A stretch of DNA of 64,000 nt from Fibrobacterota bacterium (GCA_016715065.1 JADKBN010000009.1:84641-148640), one strand, 5' to 3'. Shown: positions 53,562 through 62,327, counted from the first letter of the stretch. Notes: generated by a model not told the origin, from the letters alone. Translations and numbers: made by a program.

Positions 53562-55046
53562 ATGCACAAAAGTGCGGGATTGTCGTTGGTCGCTGTTTTG
53601 GGGATGATCGTCCCTGCGCAGTCGGCTGTTTTGCAAGGAAAAGTCACCAGTCAGGCAGGCAAGGCTCTGGCCAAGGCCATCGTCAAGCTGACTCCGCTCG
53701 GCGTGGCAGACACCACCCAGGCGGACGGCATGTACTCCATCACCACCACCAGCGGAACGCTTTTGCCGTCCGTGTTGCCCGGCAGCAGGGATATGTCGTT
53801 CAAAAACGGCATTCTCGAGTTCAGCCTCAGGACCGCCACCTCCGTGAAGGTTGAGATTTTCGACACCAAGGGCAACCAACTCAAAACCGAGACGATGCCG
53901 AGCGCCGAGCGCGGCGTCTACCGCTACGACATCGCCCGCCACGCCCAAGGAACCCAGGTCCTTCTGGTCAAGGTGACTGTGGACAAGAGCGTGGCAAGCT
54001 TCCGCTACGCCTCGGTTGCTGGCAATGGATCTGCCTCGGCGGCATCTTTCACCCCACTGGGTGCTGGACTCGCCCGCGTGGCCGCGGTCACCGACTCCAT
54101 CACGGTCTCGGCATCCGGGTACAAGAGCAAGACCATCGCGACCCCCTCGCTGGACGCGACCGTCAATGTCACGCTGGACACCATTCTGTCGTCCGACAGG
54201 TGGGGCGGCCTGAACAATGCCCCGGTCAAGAGCGCGGGGTGCGGAAAGGCGCTGGGAGTCCTCCCCAAAACCGGTACCTACAAAATCTCCACGGTTTCTG
54301 GCAGAGGAGAATTCATCCTCGATATTCCGACCAATTACAACAAGGACAATCCATACCGCTTGGTGTTCGGCAACCACTGCATGGGCGGCACCGCCGCAAG
54401 AGTCGCAGAGGCCGAGAAGGGGAGTGCGGGGGATGATCTGAGCGGATTCTATTCCATCAAAACCATGGCGACCAAAGACAATATCCAGAATATTTATGTG
54501 GCGATGCAGGGAGACGCGGGCGGCACCTGGAATGCACCCAACGACTACACCTTCTGGTCAGACGTTCTGAATCATGTCGAGACCAATTTGTGCGTGGATA
54601 CCACACGCCGCTTCGTCGCGGGTTTCAGCTTCGGCGCCATGTTCTCGTATGCACTTTCTTTGCAATTCCCGGAAAGGATTCGAGCCGTGGCCACCTATGC
54701 TCCGGCCAACTGGAATTTCCACCAGCCGACCAACAGGAAAATCCCGATTGCCTATTACCAGGCACACGGTACGTCCGATGGTACGTGCAAGTGGATCAAC
54801 AGTGATGCGCAGAAACAGGGTGGGAAGTATTGCCTCATGCAGCATGTCCAAGACAATGGGTGCACTGGGGAACCAAAGATCGCGACCGGCAGCACTCACG
54901 TGACTACCGAGTTCACGGGCTGCAAAGAAGGCTACCCGGTGAAATTCGGTTCCTTTGTTGGCGGACACCAGGCCACGCATACGGATCCCGGAACGAATTA
55001 TAGCTGGATCGAAAAAGAAACCTGGGCGTTCTTCAAGCAATTTTGA
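53562..55046 (+). CDS. secreted CE1/PHB-depolymerase-like esterase with N-terminal accessory domains
   Basis: 494 residues, GGAGG 7 bases before the ATG. The signal peptide ends near PAQS-AVL. Residues ~25-70 look like a carboxypeptidase-regulatory-like domain (GKVTSQAGKALAKAIVKL), and ~85-150 like a sorting/adhesive beta domain (VEIFDTKGNQLKTETM..GVYRYDIARHAQGTQVLLVKV). The catalytic alpha/beta-hydrolase is ~240-494, with nucleophile motif VAGFSFGAMFSYAL (~355), Asp in QAHGTSDGTC and His in GGHQATHTD. The layout fits feruloyl or acetyl-xylan esterases, which would cooperate with the GH10 xylanase encoded 0.7 kb downstream. Confidence 0.82.
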   Translation: MHKSAGLSLVAVLGMIVPAQSAVLQGKVTSQAGKALAKAIVKLTPLGVADTTQADGMYSITTTSGTLLPSVLPGSRDMSFKNGILEFSLRTATSVKVEIFDTKGNQLKTETMPSAERGVYRYDIARHAQGTQVLLVKVTVDKSVASFRYASVAGNGSASAASFTPLGAGLARVAAVTDSITVSASGYKSKTIATPSLDATVNVTLDTILSSDRWGGLNNAPVKSAGCGKALGVLPKTGTYKISTVSGRGEFILDIPTNYNKDNPYRLVFGNHCMGGTAARVAEAEKGSAGDDLSGFYSIKTMATKDNIQNIYVAMQGDAGGTWNAPNDYTFWSDVLNHVETNLCVDTTRRFVAGFSFGAMFSYALSLQFPERIRAVATYAPANWNFHQPTNRKIPIAYYQAHGTSDGTCKWINSDAQKQGGKYCLMQHVQDNGCTGEPKIATGSTHVTTEFTGCKEGYPVKFGSFVGGHQATHTDPGTNYSWIEKETWAFFKQF

Positions 55047-55110
55047 ATCACTTCGGGTCACATTCCCAGAAGCTTGCTTCGGTGACTCGAAATCGCTTGC
55101 CAAGAAAATA

Positions 55111-55130
55111 CCCCGCAGCTTGCTGCGGGG
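55111..55130 (+). terminator. hairpin after the esterase gene
   Basis: CCCCGCAG-CTTG-CTGCGGGG, a perfect 8-bp stem 65 bases after the stop; no T run follows, so it may slow or protect the transcript rather than terminate it alone. Confidence 0.4.
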
Positions 55131-55210
55131 TGGCCTATTGCCTCGGTCGGCACGAGTCCGACACCGGACGGTCCTGTGCACGGTCACCGTCTCCGGCTTG
55201 AAATCACCTG

Positions 55211-55241
55211 ACGCCGCAACCACTTGGTTGTGGCGTTTTTG
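55211..55241 (+). terminator. rho-independent terminator after the esterase gene
   Basis: ACGCCGCAACC pairs with GGTTGTGGCGT (one G-T pair) and is followed by TTTTT. Confidence 0.75.
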
Positions 55242-55292
55242 GTTAGCCAGGCTGATCTGGCGGGTTTGCCCTCTGTTCGTGCTCCGGAGACC

Positions 55293-55547
55293 TTATACCG
55301 CGTTTTGTTGATTCAGCATTTTGTTGATAAATGTCGATCTCGAGCCGTCCCAATGACAAATCTTGCACTTTCCGTCCTTGAACTCGTGATCGCAATTGTC
55401 CTTCCCATAGAGTTGATGGGAACACTCGGGGCACAGCGAACTCATTTGAGACGTGGTCTCGACGAATGCGCTTTTGCATTCGTCGCACTGCAGGATGTTC
55501 TGGATGGGCATCGATCCTTCTGGTGATTGGCTTGTCGTTTCCATCAT
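55293..55547 (-). CDS. small double zinc-ribbon protein
   Basis: 84 residues from ATG 55547 (or 55544; a TTG at 55574 is also in frame). It has two C-x2-C pairs forming one ribbon (LQCDECKSAFVETTSQMSSLCPECS) and then C-x-H...C-x2-C (DNCDHEFKDGKCKICHWDG). Such proteins bind zinc and often regulate transcription or assist another protein; the role is unknown. The opposite strand has a comparable open frame without cysteine pattern, which I treat as its shadow. The next 222 bases before the xylanase gene hold nothing I can name. Confidence 0.6.
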   Translation of the reverse strand: MMETTSQSPEGSMPIQNILQCDECKSAFVETTSQMSSLCPECSHQLYGKDNCDHEFKDGKCKICHWDGSRSTFINKMLNQQNAV

Positions 55548-55769
55548 CGCCTCGATACAGGTTGGGTCGCACAATGTATGTCAAATTCCGTCACCGACTC
55601 GAAGGAGGGGAGCGGTGGACGATGCGAGATCTCATCGTGGCAAGGCCGGTGCGCCAGGACTTTTGAGGAAACTACAAAGGGCCTCTTCCCAAACAGATCG
55701 TTCGCTCGGTTTTCCTGGGATAGCTTCGAACCCAGCAAGTCACCTCCCGGTTAAAACCAAGGACTTTGT

Positions 55770-56978
55770 ATGCGAACGATCCATCTGTCATTCTTCCTTC
55801 TCTCCGGAGCCCTCCTCTCCGGAACCGCCGGTGCCGCGCCCTTGGCGAACGGTGCCTCGAAGTTCCTGGGCAACATCACCACCAATGGCGCGGTTCGTTC
55901 CGACTTCGGAACCTACTGGAACCAGATCACCGCCGAAAACGAGTGCAAGTGGGGCTCCATCGAAGGTCGGGAAGGAACCTACAACTTCACCGGTTGCAAG
56001 AACGCGTACAACTGGGCCAAGAACAACGGTGGCCGCTTCAAATTCCACGCCCTGGTCTGGGGTGGCCAGTATCCGTCTTGGCTCGAATCCAAAGACCAGG
56101 CAGGTACCCTCACGGCAATCACCAAGTGGTTCGATGCGGTCAAGAGGGAATTCCCCGACTTGGAACAGATCGACGTGGTGAACGAGGCCATCCGCACCGG
56201 CAACAATCAGTACCACTCGAACTACCCCAAGACCAAGATCATCCAGGCCCTGGGTGGCGACAACAACGGTGATTACAAGTTCGTGACCACCGCCTTCAAA
56301 ATGGCGCGCGAACGCTGGCCCAAAGCCATCCTCATCTACAACGACTACAACACTTTCCGCTGGCAGATCAACGAGGGCATCGATCTGGTCAAGAGGATCA
56401 AAGCCGCAGGCGCCCCGGTGGATGCCTACGGACAGCAAGCGCACGATTTGACCGACATGAACGTCAACGACTTCAAGGCCGCACTCAAGAAGATCCACGA
56501 CGCGGTGCAGATGCCGCTGGTCATCACGGAATACGACATCGGTACCGACAACGACGCTCTCCAGAAGCAGCGCTACGAGGAGCAGATTCCGGAATTCTGG
56601 AATGCCGAATATGTCTACGGCATCACCCTTTGGGGCTACATCTACGGTTCCACCTGGACCACAAACGGCAACTCCGGCCTCATCAAGAACAACGTCGACC
56701 GACCCGCCATGACTTGGCTCAAGCAGTACATGGCCTCGAACAAGGGCAAAAACACCACTGGCATCTTCGGAGTATCGAGCCTTTCGGAGCCCAAGCTCGC
56801 GGTGTCCGAAGGCCCACAGGACTTCGAGGTGTTCAACCTCAAGGGCACGCGCCTCAGCTCCTTCCACGCCAACGACCTCTCCGACCTGCGCTCGCAGATG
56901 CGGTCCTCCAGCCTCAACAGCGGACTCTACGTGGTGAAGGGCAAGGGAGCCAGCGAACTGGTCAACATCAACAAGTGA
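55770..56978 (+). CDS. secreted GH10 endo-beta-1,4-xylanase with C-terminal sorting domain
   Basis: 402 residues. The signal peptide is MRTIHLSFFLLSGALLSGTAGA. GH10 motifs: NQITAENECKWGSIE, FHALVWGGQYPSWL, acid/base Glu in IDVVNEAIRTGN, and nucleophile Glu in PLVITEYDIG. The last ~60 residues (FEVFNLKGTRLSSFHAND..LNSGLYVVKGKG) match a type IX secretion C-terminal sorting domain, implying export to the cell surface. It cleaves internal bonds of xylan. It lies downstream of the esterase and is followed by its own terminator. Confidence 0.93.
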   Translation: MRTIHLSFFLLSGALLSGTAGAAPLANGASKFLGNITTNGAVRSDFGTYWNQITAENECKWGSIEGREGTYNFTGCKNAYNWAKNNGGRFKFHALVWGGQYPSWLESKDQAGTLTAITKWFDAVKREFPDLEQIDVVNEAIRTGNNQYHSNYPKTKIIQALGGDNNGDYKFVTTAFKMARERWPKAILIYNDYNTFRWQINEGIDLVKRIKAAGAPVDAYGQQAHDLTDMNVNDFKAALKKIHDAVQMPLVITEYDIGTDNDALQKQRYEEQIPEFWNAEYVYGITLWGYIYGSTWTTNGNSGLIKNNVDRPAMTWLKQYMASNKGKNTTGIFGVSSLSEPKLAVSEGPQDFEVFNLKGTRLSSFHANDLSDLRSQMRSSSLNSGLYVVKGKGASELVNINK

Positions 56979-57030
56979 TGAAGATTTGAGGGGTGGTCGG
57001 CTATCCGCCCTCGACTGAACCAACAACAGA

Positions 57031-57064
57031 AACGGATTCGCCAGCAACGGCGGATCCGTTTTTT
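57031..57064 (+). terminator. terminator after the xylanase gene
   Basis: AACGGATTCGCC pairs with GGCGGATCCGTT (one mismatch), followed by TTTTT; 52 bases after the xylanase stop. Confidence 0.8.
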
Positions 57065-57098
57065 GTCTGTGGTGCGGGCCGGGTCGCAGTCCCCGAAA

Positions 57099-57157
57099 GC
57101 CTGTCCTGAGCTTGTCGAAAGAGGCGATCCAGTGGTGACATCAATGCCACCACTGGA
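57099..57157. repeat. short palindrome plus 10-bp hairpin between xylanase and IS
   Basis: GCCTGTCCTGAGCTTGTCG at 57099-57117 belongs to the CCTGAGC class. A separate perfect hairpin TCCAGTGGTG(10 nt)CACCACTGGA lies at 57128-57157. Nothing else stands out between 57065 and the IS at 57273. Confidence 0.5.
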
Positions 57158-57272
57158 GGACAAGTCGGCCTGCGGCAATATGGAAATTTCCTTACCTTGA
57201 ACTCCATACCAGACCAGCCTCACTCACCCAGGTATGCCGCGGCGCAGGTGTTTATCCGCCGCCAGGAGCTAG

Positions 57273-58889
57273 CCTGAATTCGTCGCGACGAATTCTCAAT
57301 ATCTCGGTTTTGTTGTGCGACAGAATATGACATCGCTTGCTTGCCGTTTTGAGGGCTTCATTCGCGTTTGTTGCACCTATTCTTTCGGCACCGGGTGCAC
57401 CTCGCCCTTACCCGGGCTCAGGGTGCCCGGGGACCTCGCGCCCTCAGCCGAGGGCGGGAGCCAGAGATCCGCGCAGGCGTGCTGCCAGCGCCAGCCTATC
57501 GAAAGCCTTGCGGAACAAGCCCTCGTCGGGATGGTTTGACGACAGGTGCAATCGGATGCGCCGGGTGTTGCGGGTCACAACCGCACCGATCTTCAATAGC
57601 TTGATCCGGATGGTGGAGCAGGTCGATCGCTCCTCCTTCTCACCCTTCAATCCGATCGCACGCAAGGTGTGCTGCAGGACATATGCCAGGGTGGACATCA
57701 AAAGACGCATCCAATTTTCCTGGAACCCTCCGTGGGACAGCCTCGATCCGAACAGGTCTGTCTGCGTCTCCTTGAATCGATTCTCCATTTCGCCGCGAGC
57801 GCAGTAGATCTCGGCGTAGATGTGGCGCGGTTCGCCCGAGAGGTTCGTCGCCACATAGCGCGTATTGGGTCCCAATGGGTTGCGTTCGGCCTTGACGATC
57901 ACGCGCCGCGAGCTCTTCCAGGATCCCGCTCGATAATCCACCTCGTCGAACAATTTTTGCCATTGGGCGGTCTGGAAAAAGACTTCCTCTGCCTCCATGC
58001 GAACCGCTACGCTCGACTTTTCCAAGACGGAATTTGGTTGGACGCCCACGACATATCCGACATTGTTTTGTTCGCACCAACGCAAGATATGGTCGCGGCA
58101 GTAGGCGGCATCGGCCCTCCAGACGATGCGGACATTCGGCCAAGCGCGGCGCAGTCGATGGGTCAAGCCCGCCAGTACAGCCAGAGCACCTCGAGCGGGG
58201 CCACGATCGGCGGGGCGCAGGATCGCGCACAAGGGGTGCTTTCCTGCGAACACGAACAAAGGCAGATAGCAGTAACCATTGTAATGGCCGTGGAAGAATC
58301 GGCCTTCCTGAGTGCCGTGCAACTGCACATCGGTGGCGTCGAAATCCAGCACAATTTCCTGGGGAGCTTTGCCACGGTGCGATTCGATGTAGGCGTCGAT
58401 CAGAAGCTCGTTGAGCTTCCAGTTGGTCTGCGGCGTGGCCAGGCGGGCGATGCGTCCAAGGGTGGAATCGCTGGCAAGGGGCTTGTCCTGCCCGACGGCA
58501 GTCTGCAAGGCGATGTCGTGGCGCAGGTCTCGCTGATCAATCAGATCCTCGTGGCCAAGACACAAGCTGTAGACGGCCTGGCGGACCATGGAAGGTAGCG
58601 AATGGATGCAAGAAGATCGACGACGCTTGTCCGGAATGCAGCGGGCGATGCGGTGCGAAAGACCTCCAAGGGCGCGATCGGCCAGACCAAGAAGAAGTGC
58701 GCCACCGTTTGACGTTACATTGCCGCCCTCAAAATCCACCTCGACTTTGCGGCCTTGGACCATCGGGAAAAGATCCAGCGTTTGATTACGTTTTGACATG
58801 GGCCCTCTGGTTTGTTGGTTCTGTTTCCCAAGCCCCAATGTATGGGGCTTACAACAAATCAGCAGGGCTTTCCCCATGACGAATTCAGG
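57273..58889 (-). mobile_element. intact IS1380-family insertion sequence
   Basis: 1617 bp with perfect 12-bp terminal inverted repeats CCTGAATTCGTC / GACGAATTCAGG, flanked on both sides by CTAG (57269-57272 and 58890-58893), the 4-bp target duplication expected for the family. One transposase gene fills it. The matching duplication and intact ORF point to a recent insertion. Confidence 0.93.
57444..58799 (-). CDS. IS1380-family transposase
   Basis: 451 residues from ATG 58799. The DDE-type catalytic domain shows IVLDFDATDVQLHGTQEG (first Asp), IVWRADAAYCRDHIL (second Asp) and YCARGEMENRFKETQTDLF (Glu), the latter a clear family marker. N-terminal DLFPMVQGRKVEVDFEGGNVTSNGGALLL is also typical. 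It would cut and paste the element using the 12-bp ends. No frameshift is visible. Confidence 0.93.
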   Translation of the reverse strand: MSKRNQTLDLFPMVQGRKVEVDFEGGNVTSNGGALLLGLADRALGGLSHRIARCIPDKRRRSSCIHSLPSMVRQAVYSLCLGHEDLIDQRDLRHDIALQTAVGQDKPLASDSTLGRIARLATPQTNWKLNELLIDAYIESHRGKAPQEIVLDFDATDVQLHGTQEGRFFHGHYNGYCYLPLFVFAGKHPLCAILRPADRGPARGALAVLAGLTHRLRRAWPNVRIVWRADAAYCRDHILRWCEQNNVGYVVGVQPNSVLEKSSVAVRMEAEEVFFQTAQWQKLFDEVDYRAGSWKSSRRVIVKAERNPLGPNTRYVATNLSGEPRHIYAEIYCARGEMENRFKETQTDLFGSRLSHGGFQENWMRLLMSTLAYVLQHTLRAIGLKGEKEERSTCSTIRIKLLKIGAVVTRNTRRIRLHLSSNHPDEGLFRKAFDRLALAARLRGSLAPALG

Positions 58890-58920
58890 CTAGCTGGGTT
58901 GGCTGGGAAATGGAGGTCTA

Positions 58921-59168
58921 GGCGTCGGGCGATGGCATCAGCGACGCGATCGACATCCTCATGACACTGGCCGCTCCAGTGTTCGAGCCCCCCGGTCCCC
59001 CACGGCCCGTTTGATTGCCGGTTTGGTCGAAGGCCCGAAACACCGAAACCCTCTCCCCTTTTGGGGAGAGGGGGAGGGTGAGGGCACTACCCCTCCCTTC
59101 CCGCCAACCCCAGCCACATCCGACAACCCAGGTTCGCCGACCCGAACCCGCTTCGCTGGTCGGGGGGG
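58921..59168 (-). repeat. structured dispersed repeat, copy C (left half missing)
   Basis: Relative to copies A and B it is inverted. It starts within the core (GATGGCATCAGCGACGCGATC), reaches the core end TGGCCGCTCCA at 58968-58978, and continues with CCCCCGGTCCCCC. A module shared only with copy D follows: ACCGAAACCCTCTCCCC-TTTT-GGGGAGAGGG (10-bp hairpin), CACTACCCCTCCCTTCCCG, CCAGCCACATCCGACA and CCCGCTTCGCTGG. The IS ends 32 bases before it. Confidence 0.78.
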
Positions 59169-59212
59169 AGGGAGAATGGGGAAAGGGATTGGAGCATCTA
59201 GTTGTGGGGCAG

Positions 59213-59620
59213 CTAGTTGGCTTTCGGCAAGAATCGATCGCGGTCCTTTGGGGAGGGCACCCGGCAGGTGGCGCGCTTTCCAAAGAGAACATAACGGTAG
59301 CGTGCCATTAGCCGGTAGAGGAGGTCCCGGAGAGGGCGAGGCACCACCCGGAAGACCCTCAGCAGGCACCACGGTCCAGGGAGGTCCTTGGCGATCTCCA
59401 AAACGGCGTCCGACCGGACGAAGGTCTGGCCATTCTTGATCAAAACAAGAGTGTCCAGGCGATCGGAGGCGATCCCCTGAAGTTCCAGGGACTGCTTGCC
59501 ATCCGCGCTCTGCAGCGGGGAGAAGACAAAGGTTCCCGACGGGTCGTGCGAAAGGATGAAGTTCACGGCCCCGTTGCAGAAGGGGCACACGCCGTCGAAG
59601 AGGATGAGGTGTGGGGCCAT
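59213..59620 (-). CDS. DCC-family thiol-disulfide oxidoreductase-like protein
   Basis: 135 residues from ATG 59620. The DCC signature ILFDGVCPFCNGAVNFIL is at the N-terminus (C-x2-C), followed by FVFSPLQSADGK..L, DTLVLIKNGQTFVRSDAVLEIAKDL and PLRDLLYRLMARYRYVLFGKR, as in the YuxK/DCC family. These small proteins have a thioredoxin-like fold; the substrate is unknown. It is the first gene of the block lying between repeats C and D. Confidence 0.9.
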   Translation of the reverse strand: MAPHLILFDGVCPFCNGAVNFILSHDPSGTFVFSPLQSADGKQSLELQGIASDRLDTLVLIKNGQTFVRSDAVLEIAKDLPGPWCLLRVFRVVPRPLRDLLYRLMARYRYVLFGKRATCRVPSPKDRDRFLPKAN

Positions 59621-59756
59621 GGACAGTGGGTAAGATAGCCGGGTGGGCAGGTCGGGACGACCGGATAACAGGGCTGACAATATCCGTCATGGCTTGGATC
59701 GGGTGGACTTCGTTCCGCAGGCGATCAATGTGCCCGAAGTTTGAGATGCGAGTGGA

Positions 59757-60424
59757 TCAGTGGATCCTTTTGGCCAAGACCTCTGCAACCAGCAAGTTGG
59801 GTACCCAGCAAAGCCAAGCGATGACGACGTAGGCGGCCAGAAAGTCGAGGCCGGCCAGCATTCCCAGCGGCAGCCAAAGGCGGAGGGTGATCGCGGCCGA
59901 TGTCAGAGCGTAGCTGCGGAGCATCCATTGGTGATGAGGCACCCGAAGATCGGGACGGGTCCGCAGGCGCCAACCCAGCAAAGCCGCGATGACCGTGGAC
60001 AAGATCCAGAGCATGTCGAGAACACCAAATCCCCAAGCGGCGATGGTCCACCCATGGCTTGGGGGACAAGCACCAACCCTGCTCCCGCTCCCACCACGAT
60101 GGACCCCAGATAGGTCAGTCCGAGAACGACGTGGGCGGTGCGGAACCAACTCGGTCGGGCCGTCTTCCACGTCCAGCTGGCCAGCAGCCATTGCAACGCG
60201 CCCACCAGCAGCGCCAGGCTGCCGCCGGCCACATGGAGCACCAGCGCCGCGGTCCAGCGGGTGGTGGGCACAAAATGCTGGTAGTGTGCCTTCCCCTGGA
60301 GAAACCCCGCCTGCAAGGGATTTCCCGTCAGATAGGAGGCGATGGCGTAGCCCGCGATCCCGAAGGCAAGGAAGGCCAGCACTCCCTCCGGCCAGATTCC
60401 GCGAATTTTCTGTGATCGAGTCAT
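59757..60424 (-). pseudogene. DUF2306 membrane protein, frameshifted
   Basis: It starts at ATG 60424. The first part (WPEGVLAFLAFGIAGYAIASYL ... VLHVAGGSLALLVGALQWLL ... FRTAHVVLGLTYLGSIVVG) runs to about 60053. One base is missing at the CCC run there (60050-60053), and the frame resumes as WTIAAWGFGVLDMLWILST..HHQWMLRSYALTSAAITLRLWLPL..NLLVAEVLAK to 59757. Together these give ~222 residues with about six membrane helices and all DUF2306 landmarks (H-x3-G, H-x-x-W-M-x-R-S-x-A-L-T). It lies divergently beside a TetR gene that may control it. Confidence 0.78.
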
Positions 60425-60501
60425 ATTCCCTCCAACTTTCCAGCGACAAGATATACGGGAATCGCTTGAACTTGTCAACGGAAAGATTTACTGTGGGCCT
60501 C

Positions 60502-61231
60502 ATGGGAAAAGCCCGGTACCATCACGGAGACCTCAAGAACGCCATCCTCGAGGCCTCGCTCGAACTCATCAAAACCAGTGGATTGGAAGCCATCACGCTG
60601 CGTGCCGTAGCCACGAAACTGGGAGTTTCGCACGCCGCGCAGAACCACCATTTCCCGACGCGGGGTGCACTGCTGGGCGCCCTGGCCGAACAGGGATTCG
60701 AGCGCTTCGCCGCGACCCTGGAGTCGGCCTTGGAGCCCTCCTCCAGCGATCCCAACGAAGATCGGTTGCTCCGGGTTGGCAGGGCGTATCTGAACTTTGC
60801 CCGGGAGAACCCCCAGCACTATCGACTGTTGTTCGGCGCCGAACTCGCGATGGAAGCGGACAAAACGCAGGGGTTGCGCGCCCGAACTGCGCGCCCTCGC
60901 TGTTCTCCAGACAGCGGCGGGGCCCGCGCACTCTGGCTCGCGGTGGTTCACGATGTCAGGTACGTTGCGGCTAGGGCCGTACCTCTGCGCGACCGAGTCG
61001 GAGCGAGCGTCTTTGGAGTTCCAGGTCGACGAAGCGTTGGAGACGTTTATCCGCAGCTTGAGGGGGAGGTTGGACCGGGAGACTTACCGGCTGGCGCCGT
61101 TGGCCTTTTCGGCTGCGCCTTGGCTTTTCCGGGCGCGGGCCTGGAGCCGTTTCCTGGGTGCGTCGGCACCCAGGCCCCGACCCAGGGGCCGAGCGCGCGG
61201 CCCCTGGGGACCCGCGCGCCGGGGGCTCTAG
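60502..61231 (+). pseudogene. TetR-family regulator, frameshifted and overrun by repeat D
   Basis: It starts at ATG 60502. The intact N-terminal ~130 residues hold the HTH: RYHHGDLKNAILEASLELIKTSGLEAITLRAVATKLGVSHAAQNHHFPTRGALLGALAEQGFE. After ~60890 family-like stretches alternate between two frames (PELRALAVLQTA, then RALWLAVVHDV, then SLEFQVDEALETFIRSLRGRL). A normal ~190-residue TetR would end near 61072, just where repeat D begins; the second frame instead runs through the repeat to a stop at 61231. It divergently faces the DUF2306 gene, its likely target; the 77-base shared promoter region contains TTGAACTTGTCAA. Confidence 0.7.
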
Positions 61232-61566
61232 TTGGAACGGCCACGCCGGCTCGCTGGAACTACGCGTGCGATGACTGTCGAGGCATTGGTCGATGGCATC
61301 AGGGACGCAATCGATATCCTCATGACACTGGCCGTTCCATTATTCAGGCCCCGGTCCCCTTGGCCCGTCAGCGGCATTTGGTCTGCCGATTCTGCGCCCG
61401 GCGCCGCTTCGCTGGGGCGGGTGGTGGTCGATTGCCCGAACACCGAAACCCTCTCCCTTTGGGAGAGGGAGAGGGGTGAGGCACTACCCCTCCCTTCCCG
61501 ACAACCCCAGCCACATCCGACAGCCCAGGTGCGCCGCCCGATCCCGCTTCGCTGGCCGGGGGCGGG
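61083..61566 (-). repeat. structured dispersed repeat, copy D (most complete C/D-type copy)
   Basis: Starting ACTTACCGGCTGGCGCCG, it matches the inverse of copy B end to end, then adds the C/D-specific module. Hairpins: CCTGGGTGC(3 nt)GCACCCAGG at 61153-61173 and CCCAGGGGCC(8 nt)GGCCCCTGGG at 61181-61208, standing where B has differently sequenced hairpins. The core is TGGAACGGCCA at 61233 to TGGCCGTTCCA ending 61339 (107 bp). The distal module has CCCTCTCCC-TTT-GGGAGAGGG and ends near CGCTTCGCTGGCCGGGGG. Confidence 0.82.
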
Positions 61567-62044
61567 CGGGCGTGAATGAAAGAGCGACGGCGTAGGGCTG
61601 TAGCGGTGATGGGGAGCGGTCAGGGTTGGCGGTTGCCGATTTTGACGGGCGGGTTTGGAGGCAGTGGTAACAGCCGTCCATGGATCCGTCCTTTTTGAAC
61701 CAGCGATGTTTTAGGCCGTGTTGTTCGCAGTCGTCCAAGTGGTTGGGCGGGAAGAAGGTTCTGGTGAACTGCTGGGGAGCCAGGTTGGAGGAATACATCC
61801 TGGAGTAGATCTCATCGAACTCGCCAAGAGGTGAGGTGTCGTCGAGGGAGTAGATCTCCAGAACTTCCACGAATTCGCAGGACCCGAGCGCCGTGGCATA
61901 TTTTGTCGCGTCTGCGATTGCTTTTTTCTCGGCAGAATCGAAGTTGACCGCCCGTAGAAGGACGATTCCGTTCCTCGTACATTTGCCGTCTGGCATTTTT
62001 CCTGGCCTTTGTCGGAAAAGAACCTTTGCGGTGTGCCATTTCAT
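61484..62044 (-). CDS. DUF4288-like protein whose 3' end runs into repeat D
   Basis: 186 residues from ATG 62044. The N-terminal ~130 residues read as real protein: MKWHTAKVLFRQRPGKMPDG, IVLLRAVNFDSAEKKAIADATKYA, FVEVLEIYSLDDTS, a pattern resembling DUF4288, then H-x-W-F-K-K-D-G-S-M-D-G-C-Y-H-C with possible metal ligands. The last ~50 residues (PYAVALSFTPARPRP...) are translated from the repeat module, whose orientation places its stop at 61484. The repeat therefore probably replaced the original gene end. Confidence 0.6.
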   Translation of the reverse strand: MKWHTAKVLFRQRPGKMPDGKCTRNGIVLLRAVNFDSAEKKAIADATKYATALGSCEFVEVLEIYSLDDTSPLGEFDEIYSRMYSSNLAPQQFTRTFFPPNHLDDCEQHGLKHRWFKKDGSMDGCYHCLQTRPSKSATANPDRSPSPLQPYAVALSFTPARPRPAKRDRAAHLGCRMWLGLSGREG

Positions 62045-62132
62045 TTTGGTCTCCGTGGCCGGGTTGGTCGGTGTTCTGGTGTTTCCCGATCAGGTGCCCA
62101 CCGGCAGCCATAAGCTGGCGGGTGATTAGGAT

Positions 62133-62327
62133 TTATTTCAGTTGATTCAGGTCTAGGCGGACAGGTTGAATTTTTTTGTAGGAATCAGGATTTGCCATCC
62201 ATTCTTCCGCCATCAGGACAATCTCTTGTCGATTTCGGGAATTGTAGCTTGGCAAGTCGATCCACGGAAGTCGACTGTTGCACAAGGCCAACCCGAACGC
62301 CGCTTCGCTTCCATCGATCCGTACCAA
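62133..62327 (-). CDS. short hypothetical ORF, possibly a gene remnant
   Basis: 64 residues. The second half (RLPWIDLPSYNSRNRQEIVLMAEEWMANPDSYKKIQPV) looks like real protein, but the start at GTG/ATG 62327 has no ribosome-binding site, and the upstream sequence changes frame. It may be the tail of a larger lost gene. The family is not recognised. Confidence 0.3.
   Translation of the reverse strand: MVRIDGSEAAFGLALCNSRLPWIDLPSYNSRNRQEIVLMAEEWMANPDSYKKIQPVRLDLNQLK

Noticed and set aside
55224..55526. 100-codon plus-strand frame
   Set aside because: Opposite the zinc-ribbon gene, whose cysteine pairs are non-random; the plus frame begins inside a terminator.
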